Shown here one piece after another: positions 1-4,515 of a stretch of DNA of 6,240 nucleotides. Below the pieces are notes generated by a model that was given only the letters and a program-made list of their open reading frames with translations, was not told the DNA's origin and ran no database searches. The translations under genes and the position numbers were made by a program. This stretch comes from an uncultured Elusimicrobia bacterium (GTDB lineage: Bacteria; Elusimicrobiota; Endomicrobiia; Endomicrobiales; Endomicrobiaceae). The stretch lies in assembly GCA_900321055.1 (NCBI GenBank), contig ONUQ01000012.1, forward strand, positions 1 through 6,240, read 5' to 3'. Each line of letters starts with the position of its first letter. Position 1 is the stretch's first letter.

Positions 1-222
1 AGGGTTGACACCTAAAAATGCCCCTACTTTTATAAAATAATATTATTGTACTTTATCTTTTAAAGAAAGTTTGATAATTTTATCCATTGCTTAAAAGATG
101 AGTGTCTGTCGGACGATTATCTTTTTTACAAGAGTGTATTTTTGTTTCGTATTAGTCCGGTAACAGTTAATTAAAAAACTAAAAATTTGGTATAAATATA
201 AAAACACTTTACTTAATAATTT
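1..222. other. Intergenic stretch left of hisF, possibly with the tail of a plus-strand gene
   Basis: No complete gene is visible. All three plus-strand frames meet a stop by position 40 (stops at 13-15, 38-40 and 6-8). At most a short C-terminal tail of a plus-strand gene could lie here; the longest, ending at 38-40, reads GLTPKNAPTFIK. The minus-strand frame over the same bases reads plausibly (KVGAFLGVNP) but has a stop at 43-45 and no ATG, GTG or TTG start after it. Positions 128-222 are AT-rich, and I see no convincing terminator for hisF in them. The one clear element is the hairpin at 93-127. Confidence 0.5.
93..127 (+). terminator. Rho-independent terminator, better paired on the plus strand
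   Basis: Arms 93-107 and 111-125 form a 15-position stem with 14 pairs (three are G-U wobbles on the plus strand) and one G-A mismatch, closed by a 3-nt loop. The right arm runs into six T at 122-127. Read on the minus strand, the wobble positions become A-C mismatches and the T tail is shorter. The structure therefore best serves a plus-strand transcript ending near the left edge. It could still act weakly for hisF, whose stop lies about 100 nt away. Confidence 0.55.
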
Positions 223-972
223 TTACCTGACTTCAATATTGTTTTGTTTCATATACTGTTTTAAATCCGAAATTTCCAATTGTTTGAAATGAAACAGTGA
301 TGCTGCAAGAACTGCAGATGCACCTGATTTACACACATCAACAAAATGTTCTTTTTTACCTGCTCCGCCCGAAGCAATTACAGGAACATCAACAACTTTT
401 GTTACTTTTTCCATAAGCTCTAAATCGTAACCGTCTTTAGTACCGTCTTTATCCATACTTGTAAGCAAAATTTCTCCGGCACCAAGCTCCACACATTTTT
501 GTGCCCACTTAACAACATCTAAATCTGTTTTTGTTCTTCCGCCATGGGTATAAACAGACCAACCGTTTCCGTCTTTTTTTGCATCTATTGCAACAACTAT
601 ACATTGATTTCCAAACTTTTTACTGCCGTCATATATAAGTTGCGGATTTAATACAGCTGATGTATTTATTGAAATTTTGTCTGCACCGGCTTTTAGTAAT
701 ATTCTTATATCATCAACCGTTCTTATACCGCCACCGACAGTCAAAGGAATAAAAACCTGTTCTGCCGTTTTTTTTACGACATCTAAAGTTATTACTCTTT
801 TATCGGATGAAGCCGTGATGTCTAAAAAAACAAGTTCATCGGCACCTTCAATATTGTATCTTTTAGCAATTTCTACGGGATCACCGGCATCTATTAAATC
901 AACAAAGTTTGTTCCTTTAACTACTCTTCCGGCATTTACATCCAAACAAGGTATAACTCTAATTGCTACCAT
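223..972 (-). CDS. hisF: Imidazole glycerol phosphate synthase, cyclase subunit HisF
   Basis: HisF is the (beta/alpha)8-barrel subunit that takes PRFAR and ammonia from HisH and makes imidazole glycerol phosphate plus AICAR, in the cytoplasm. The 249-residue product has the usual family length. It begins [12 protein letters not shown], so the two catalytic aspartates fall at D11 (CLDV) and D130 (VAIDAK), the same numbers as in Thermotoga HisF. Phosphate-binding loops are visible: TVGGGIR near 78-84 and [12 protein letters not shown] near 199-210. TASSDKR (53-59) and [20 protein letters not shown] (164-183) are also typical. I chose the ATG at 970-972 over an in-frame TTG at 994-996 because GAGGA lies five bases upstream and the D11 numbering fits. 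It overlaps the end of hisH by 14 nt, so the two are probably translated together. No key residue is missing. Function is assigned with high confidence. The wider role is less certain, because HisF homologues also work in surface-sugar amidation. Confidence 0.97.
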   Translation of the reverse strand: MVAIRVIPCLDVNAGRVVKGTNFVDLIDAGDPVEIAKRYNIEGADELVFLDITASSDKRVITLDVVKKTAEQVFIPLTVGGGIRTVDDIRILLKAGADKISINTSAVLNPQLIYDGSKKFGNQCIVVAIDAKKDGNGWSVYTHGGRTKTDLDVVKWAQKCVELGAGEILLTSMDKDGTKDGYDLELMEKVTKVVDVPVIASGGAGKKEHFVDVCKSGASAVLAASLFHFKQLEISDLKQYMKQNNIEVR

Positions 973-1615
973 TTGAATCCTCACATTTAGAAACAAAATT
1001 TTTTAATAATTGTAATCCTATGGTTGAACTTTTTTCAGGATGAAATTGGCATCCCCAAATATTATCAATTGCTATTGATGAACAAAAATCTATTGAATGG
1101 TTAGTTGTTGTTGCTATATATTCTTTGTTTGCAGGTTTACAAAAATAAGAATGAACAAAATATACATAACTTTCATCTTTTATACCGTTATACATTTCTT
1201 TTACCGTTTTGTTTGTTTTAGAAATAAATATTTTGTTCCAACCCATATGAGGAACTATCAATTTTTCATTTTGTTTTGGAACGAACTTTTCTACGGTTCC
1301 TTCAACTATATTTAATCCTTCATGTAAACCGTCTTCATAACTTTTTGAAAACAAAAGTTGAAAGCCCAAACATATTCCAAGAAACATTTTTTTATTTAAA
1401 ATATGTTCTTTTACGGCTACATCTAATTTTTTTTCTTCTAAAATTGTCATTGCGGGTTTAAATGCACCAACTCCCGGTAATATTATTGAATTATAATTTT
1501 TTATTTGAGTTGATTCCGTAATAATATCAACATCGGCACCACAAAGCTCTAATGCTTTTGATACACTTCTTAAATTTCCCATGCCATAATCTATAATTGC
1601 TATTTTTTTATTCAT
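959..1615 (-). CDS. hisH: Imidazole glycerol phosphate synthase, glutamine amidotransferase subunit HisH
   Basis: HisH is the class I (triad) glutaminase that hydrolyses glutamine and channels ammonia into the HisF barrel. The 218-residue product starts [18 protein letters not shown], the family's characteristic N-terminus. The oxyanion-region motif PGVGAF is at 47-52, the nucleophile is C82 in [10 protein letters not shown], and the other triad members are H192 and E194 in [15 protein letters not shown] (121-127) and the YFVHSYF strand (152-158) are also family signatures. The length is close to the usual 195-215. I chose the ATG at 1613-1615; an in-frame TTG at 1622-1624 would add three residues. 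Neither start has a recognisable Shine-Dalgarno sequence, unlike hisF. The gene is first of a two-gene operon with hisF, and two promoter candidates lie just upstream. No other his gene is in the window, and hisA is not between the two as it often is. Confidence 0.97.
   Translation of the reverse strand: MNKKIAIIDYGMGNLRSVSKALELCGADVDIITESTQIKNYNSIILPGVGAFKPAMTILEEKKLDVAVKEHILNKKMFLGICLGFQLLFSKSYEDGLHEGLNIVEGTVEKFVPKQNEKLIVPHMGWNKIFISKTNKTVKEMYNGIKDESYVYFVHSYFCKPANKEYIATTTNHSIDFCSSIAIDNIWGCQFHPEKSSTIGLQLLKNFVSKCEDSNGSN
978..982 (-). promoter_or_regulatory. Ribosome binding site of hisF
   Basis: GAGGA lies five bases upstream of the ATG at 970-972, inside the last codons of hisH. It decides the start in favour of this ATG rather than the upstream TTG (994-996). 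It is one of the clearer Shine-Dalgarno sequences in the window and supports coupled HisH/HisF synthesis. Confidence 0.75.
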
Positions 1616-1668
1616 TTTTTTCAAAATATATCAGTATTTTTCAAGTACAAATATCATAAAACAATATA

Positions 1669-1696
1669 ATTATACAATTTATAATTAATCATTCAA
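1669..1696 (-). promoter_or_regulatory. Sigma70-like promoter P1 of hisHF
   Basis: TTGAAT at 1691-1696 (four of six matches to TTGACA), a 16-bp spacer and a perfect TATAAT at 1669-1674, reading towards hisH. The predicted start is near 1662, giving a leader of about 46 nt. That leader shows no histidine-rich leader peptide, no attenuator hairpin and no clear Shine-Dalgarno. The region is very AT-rich, so chance -10 boxes are expected. The spacing and position are what favour this one. Confidence 0.5.
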
Positions 1697-1712
1697 TAGT
1701 TATACTTTTTAT

Positions 1713-1740
1713 ATTATACTAATTCAATTTCATGTGTTTA
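1713..1740 (-). promoter_or_regulatory. Possible second hisHF promoter P2
   Basis: TAAACA at 1735-1740 (four of six), a 16-bp spacer and TATAAT at 1713-1718, 44 bp upstream of P1. It may be a tandem promoter or a chance match in AT-rich DNA. A 17-bp palindrome sits directly upstream of its -35 box. Confidence 0.3.
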
Positions 1741-1741
1741 T

Positions 1742-1758
1742 AATTTATAATATAAATT
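1742..1758. repeat. Short AT-only palindrome upstream of P2
   Basis: AATTTATA at 1742-1749 and its exact reverse complement at 1751-1758 flank one central A. The two 8-bp arms contain no G or C. It could be an operator or an AT-rich upstream element for P2. In a region of about 15% GC, such palindromes also arise by chance. Confidence 0.3.
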
Positions 1759-1775
1759 TTTTAGTTGATTAATAC

Positions 1776-1898
1776 AACAGGTTTTAGTTGAAAAGTTTAA
1801 TTGATTTTTACTCTTGATATTTTGATAAAATCATTCACAAATAACAAAACAAAAAAGTAAAAATATTCAAACATAAACTTTTCAACTCTTCACCCGTT
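1776..1898. repeat. Large imperfect inverted repeat between tex and hisH
   Basis: The core is a perfect 14-bp inverted repeat: 1786-1799 (AGTTGAAAAGTTTA) and 1874-1887 (TAAACTTTTCAACT). Pairing continues on both sides. Inwards, 1801-1804 pairs with 1867-1870 and 1805-1811 with 1857-1863. Outwards, GGT at 1780-1782 pairs with ACC at 1892-1894, and AAC at 1776-1778 with GTT at 1896-1898, across small internal loops. This gives about 31 base pairs around a loop of about 45 nt, which holds a small ATTTT-GAT-AAAAT hairpin. Neither strand has a T-run after the stem, so it is not a standard terminator. A MITE-like element, an RNase III or processing structure, or a small RNA are possible. I cannot tell which. 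Confidence 0.55.
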
Positions 1899-1920
1899 AT
1901 TTATTAAAATTTTCAGCTAT

Positions 1921-2028
1921 TGCCGTTGCTAATCTTACAATCTTTTGTTGTTGCCGTTACAGTTTCTAAAATCATCAAATGTTTATGCCGTTTCCATCCG
2001 TCAGCACATCTATCAATCTTCTGTTGTT
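1921..2028. repeat. Degenerate direct repeats downstream of tex
   Basis: TGCCGTT occurs three times, at 1921-1927, 1952-1958 and 1986-1992 (spacings 31 and 34). In addition, 1928-1952 and 2004-2028 match at 20 of 25 positions, sharing CAATCTT, one variable base, then TGTTGTT. This looks like decayed tandem repeats of some 31-38 bp, though no unit is intact. Confidence 0.3.
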
Positions 2029-2035
2029 TGTTTAT

Positions 2036-2056
2036 AAAAAACACACGGAGTTTTTT
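2036..2056 (-). terminator. Weak hairpin immediately after the tex stop
   Basis: A perfect 7-bp inverted repeat (AAAAAAC at 2036-2042, GTTTTTT at 2050-2056) with a 7-nt loop starts at the base after the tex TAG. On the minus strand it ends in six T. The stem has only one G-C pair, so it may be too weak to end transcription alone. It is the only terminator-like element seen just downstream of tex. Confidence 0.3.
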
Positions 2057-4207
2057 CTATATTTTTTCTAAACTTATTCTTGCTAAATCCACATCTACCT
2101 TTAAAACTTTAACTTTTATTGTTTGTCCCACGGAAACTATTTCGTGCGGATTGGAAACAAACTTATCACTAAGTTTTGAAATATGAACTAATCCGTCCTG
2201 ATGAACTCCAATATCTACAAATGCTCCAAAATTTGTAACATTTGTTACCGTTCCGTCAAGTACCATATTTTCTTTTAAATCTTCAAGTGTGTTTATTGCA
2301 GAATCAAATTCCGTACAAGTAAAAGTCTTTCTGGGATCTACTCCGGGTTTTTTAAGTTCTGCCACAATATCATTTAATGTAAGCATACCGATTGTATCGG
2401 TAACATAATTTTTTAAATTTATTTTTGATATTGCGGAAACATTGCCTATCAGTTCACTCGGTGTCATAGATAAATCTTGTGCCATTTTTTCTACTATAGG
2501 ATAACTTTCCGGATGTATTGCAGAATTATCCAACGGATTATCACCGTCCGCTATTCTTAAAAATCCTGCCGATTGAGTAAATGTTTTTTCTCCAAATAAA
2601 CTAACATTTAATAATTGTTTTTTATTTGTAAAAGAACCGTTTTTAGCTCTATATGAAACTATATTTTTTGCAGCAAGTTTTCCTATACCTGCGACATAAC
2701 TTAAAAGTTCTACCGAAGCAGAATTTAAGTTTACTCCTACATAATTTACACAAGATTCTACGGTTGCATCAAGATTTTTCTTTAATTGTGTTTGGTTTAC
2801 ATCATGTTGATATTGTCCGACACCTATGGATTTCGGATCTATTTTTACAAGTTCCGCCAAAGGATCTTGAAGTCGTCTTGCTATACTTATTGCTCCCCTT
2901 ACCGTAACATCTAAATCAGGAAACTCGCTTACCGCAAGCGGTGATGCCGAATATACCGATGCACCTGCTTCACTTACAACGATAGCTTTTGCTTTTAACT
3001 GATTATTCTTTAAAACCGCATTTATAAAAGTTACCGTTTCTTTTGAAGCGGTTCCGTTACCTATGGCAATAAGTTCAATATTATATTTTTTTATAAAATC
3101 AACAACTATTTCTTGAGCTTCTTCTAATCTGCATACCGGTTCATGCGGGAATATAGGTTTATATTCTTTATAGTTGCCGTTTTTGTCTATGACGGCAACT
3201 TTACATCCTGTTCTAAATCCCGGATCTATTCCCATAATCATTTTATGTCCTGCCGGAGATGCAAGTAAAAGATTTTTTGCATTTTTAGCAAAAACATCTA
3301 TGGCTTCTTTGTCTGCTTCTTCCATTTTTGCCAAAAATATTTCTACCTGTAATGAAGAATACAAATGTCTGTCAAAAGCAGTTTTCATTGCAGTCCAAAG
3401 TTCAGGATAAAATAATGCCATATTTGTTTTAACTATTTTAGAAGCAATTATTTCTATTGCCTGTTCGCTCTCAACATCAATTTTCCAAGTTAAAATACCT
3501 TCTTTTGCTCCTCTTCTAATAGCAAGTATTCTATGAGAAACTATATTTTTTATAGGTTCACTATAATCATAATACATTTCAAATTTAGTCTTTGTTTCTT
3601 CAAGACCTTTTTTTACTTTAGATTTTAATACACCCGTAGTTAAAATGAAATTTCTAATTAGACCTCTATATAAGGCATTATCTGAAATTTGTTCCGCAAT
3701 AATATCTATTGCACCCGACAAAGCATCTTTGACCGTCAAAACATCTTTGTTTAAAAATTTTGATACTATTTCGTCTTTGTTTACCGTTTTGCTTACCATA
3801 ATATCTTGAGCCAAAATCATTTGTGCCAAAGGTTCAAGACCTTTTTGCTTTGCTATTGTAGCTTTTGTCGTTCTTTTAGGTTTATACGGCAAATAAATAT
3901 CTTCCAACTTTGTTTTTTCTCTGCAAAGTGCTATCTGTTTTTTTAGTTCGGGAGTTAATTTCTTTTGTTCATCTATACTTTTTAATATAGTATCTTTTCT
4001 TGTTTCTAACTCTATATAATATTGAAGTTTATCCGCAACTTGTCTAACTTGTGTTTCCGTTAAATTTCCTGTTCTTTCTTTTCTGTATCTTGAAATAAAA
4101 GGAACGGTATCACCTTGACCCAACATACTAACGGTAGCGGTTACGGAACCTTCATTTAAACTTAATTCTTCACTTATCCAACCTATAATATTTTCTTGTG
4201 TACTCAT
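2057..4207 (-). CDS. tex: Transcription accessory protein Tex (S1 RNA-binding)
   Basis: Tex is a cytoplasmic nucleic-acid-binding protein related to eukaryotic Spt6, thought to act with RNA polymerase and RNA. Its exact role differs between species. The 716-residue product has the full architecture. The N-terminal helical Tex domain includes VPFISRYRKERTG at 35-47, YLPYKPKRTTKATIAKQKGL at 105-124 and HRILAIRRGAKEGIL at 225-239. A YqgF/RNase H-like domain starts at GIDPGFRTGCKVAVID (326-341) with GNGTASKET at 383-391. Next come SEAGASVYSASPLAVSEFPD (412-431) and QYQHDV (465-470). Helix-hairpin-helix segments run from about 480 to 560 (VAGIGKLAAKNIVSYR, FGEKTFTQSAGFLRI). A C-terminal S1 domain runs from about 648 to 714 (GTVTNVTNFGAFVDIGVHQD). 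Length is near the family's lower usual size. The ATG at 4205-4207 has AAGGG seven bases upstream. The stop is TAG, after which the same frame stays open for 47 codons; the S1 domain is already complete at the stop. Confidence 0.97.
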   Translation of the reverse strand: MSTQENIIGWISEELSLNEGSVTATVSMLGQGDTVPFISRYRKERTGNLTETQVRQVADKLQYYIELETRKDTILKSIDEQKKLTPELKKQIALCREKTKLEDIYLPYKPKRTTKATIAKQKGLEPLAQMILAQDIMVSKTVNKDEIVSKFLNKDVLTVKDALSGAIDIIAEQISDNALYRGLIRNFILTTGVLKSKVKKGLEETKTKFEMYYDYSEPIKNIVSHRILAIRRGAKEGILTWKIDVESEQAIEIIASKIVKTNMALFYPELWTAMKTAFDRHLYSSLQVEIFLAKMEEADKEAIDVFAKNAKNLLLASPAGHKMIMGIDPGFRTGCKVAVIDKNGNYKEYKPIFPHEPVCRLEEAQEIVVDFIKKYNIELIAIGNGTASKETVTFINAVLKNNQLKAKAIVVSEAGASVYSASPLAVSEFPDLDVTVRGAISIARRLQDPLAELVKIDPKSIGVGQYQHDVNQTQLKKNLDATVESCVNYVGVNLNSASVELLSYVAGIGKLAAKNIVSYRAKNGSFTNKKQLLNVSLFGEKTFTQSAGFLRIADGDNPLDNSAIHPESYPIVEKMAQDLSMTPSELIGNVSAISKINLKNYVTDTIGMLTLNDIVAELKKPGVDPRKTFTCTEFDSAINTLEDLKENMVLDGTVTNVTNFGAFVDIGVHQDGLVHISKLSDKFVSNPHEIVSVGQTIKVKVLKVDVDLARISLEKI

Positions 4208-4241
4208 AATTTTACCCTTTTTTTACATAAAAATGGAGCCA

Positions 4242-4270
4242 ATTATATAGCATAAAACAAACTTAAATAT
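4242..4270 (-). promoter_or_regulatory. Possible tex promoter
   Basis: A perfect TATAAT lies at 4242-4247, with a TG four bases upstream of it (TGCTATATAAT). The -35 position at 4265-4270 (ATATTT) is poor. The predicted start near 4235 gives a leader of about 27 nt, containing the AAGGG at 4215-4219 used by tex. tex may also be read through from the miniprotein gene, because I see no clear terminator in the 81-nt gap. Confidence 0.4.
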
Positions 4271-4288
4271 AATTAACCCCAAAATTTT

Positions 4289-4435
4289 TTACTTTTTACC
4301 AAGAATTTTGAAAACTTTTGTTCCACAGTCAGGGCATACACCTCTAACTGCTTTCATTCCGTTTTTCATAATTGTTTCTTCCGGATTTTTAACTTCTACC
4401 TGTTTTTTACATTTCATACATCTTGCTTGTGGCAT
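4289..4435 (-). CDS. Zinc-ribbon miniprotein of the DUF5679 type (48 aa)
   Basis: The frame starts at the ATG 4433-4435 with AAGGAGA upstream and encodes MPQARCMKCKKQVEVKNPEE through CPDCGTKVFKILGKK. Two CxxC pairs, C6/C9 and C34/C37, frame a basic middle with a KNGMKAVRG stretch (25-32), which is the pattern I know from DUF5679 proteins. Four cysteines in two knuckles should bind one zinc ion. The protein is rich in Lys and Arg (14 of 48, by my count), compatible with nucleic-acid or ribosome contact, but the function is unknown. There is no signal peptide or membrane segment. It lies between the histidine kinase (80 nt upstream) and tex (81 nt downstream), all on the same strand, and has its own promoter candidate. 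The strong Shine-Dalgarno, ordered cysteine spacing and proper start and stop make it a real gene despite its size. Confidence 0.88.
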   Translation of the reverse strand: MPQARCMKCKKQVEVKNPEETIMKNGMKAVRGVCPDCGTKVFKILGKK

Positions 4436-4442
4436 TTTATTG

Positions 4443-4449
4443 TCTCCTT
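4443..4449 (-). promoter_or_regulatory. Strong ribosome binding site of the zinc-ribbon gene
   Basis: AAGGAGA, seven bases before the ATG at 4433-4435, is the best Shine-Dalgarno in the window. It is the main support for translation of this short frame and fixes its start. Confidence 0.8.
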
Positions 4450-4470
4450 TTTAAACTGTTATTAGCAAAT

Positions 4471-4499
4471 AATTTACTTTTTTTTATTTAATTTGTAAA
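4471..4499 (-). promoter_or_regulatory. Sigma70-like promoter of the zinc-ribbon gene
   Basis: TTTACA at 4494-4499 (five of six matches to TTGACA), exactly 17 bp, then TAAATT at 4471-4476 (four of six). The predicted start near 4464 gives a leader of about 28 nt with the AAGGAGA site. It probably also drives tex by read-through. Confidence 0.45.
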
Positions 4500-4505
4500 G
4501 TAAAT
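4472..4505. repeat. 9-bp inverted repeat over the zinc-ribbon promoter
   Basis: ATTTACTTT at 4472-4480 and its exact reverse complement AAAGTAAAT at 4497-4505 are separated by 16 bp. The arms overlap the -10 and -35 boxes. This geometry would suit a repressor operator. As RNA it is a weak hairpin with one G-C pair and no T tail on the minus strand, so it is a poor terminator for the kinase gene. Confidence 0.4.
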
Positions 4506-4515
4506 GTATCGGTAT

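Larger units (their letters stand above)
1616..2056. other. Non-coding spacer between tex and hisH, with two parts
   Basis: No gene is supported here. From 1621 to 1800, hand counting gives about 15% GC, with promoter candidates and a palindrome. From 1921 to 2040 it is about 34%, close to coding DNA, and the minus-strand frame continuous with tex is open from 2056 to 1916, ending at TGA 1913-1915. The large inverted repeat separates the two parts. The only other long frame, on the plus strand from 1920 to 2186, runs antisense into the certain tex gene and starts with CTG or TTG-like codons, so I do not call it. Confidence 0.5.

Noticed and set aside
5..36. Plus-strand promoter with a perfect TTGACA at 5-10 and TATAAA at 31-36
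   Set aside because: The spacer is 20 bp, too long for a normal sigma70 promoter, and no gene follows on the plus strand; a terminator lies just downstream.
677..976. Plus-strand open frame of 99 codons inside hisF
   Set aside because: It is the antisense shadow of a certain hisF; similar shadows inside hisH, tex and the kinase gene were dropped for the same reason.
1616..1668. Histidine leader peptide or attenuator before hisH
   Set aside because: I found no run of CAT or CAC codons and no alternative hairpins or T-run in the leader.
1687..1837. AATCATTCA repeated at 1687-1695 and 1829-1837 as a possible target-site duplication
   Set aside because: The copies do not flank the inverted repeat at 1776-1898 (one lies inside its loop), and a 9-bp repeat in such AT-rich DNA is likely by chance.
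1916..2044. Separate small minus-strand gene starting at a GTG after tex (43 codons)
   Set aside because: There is no ribosome binding site before the GTG and no recognisable motif. The frame is simply the tex frame after its stop, so it is reported only as a finding.
1920..2186. Plus-strand open frame of about 88 codons
   Set aside because: It has no ATG start and no Shine-Dalgarno, lacks recognisable domains, and overlaps the certain C-terminal S1 region of tex antisense.
4223..4228. ATG-TAA minimal upstream frame in the tex leader
   Set aside because: It has no Shine-Dalgarno of its own and is expected by chance in AT-rich DNA.
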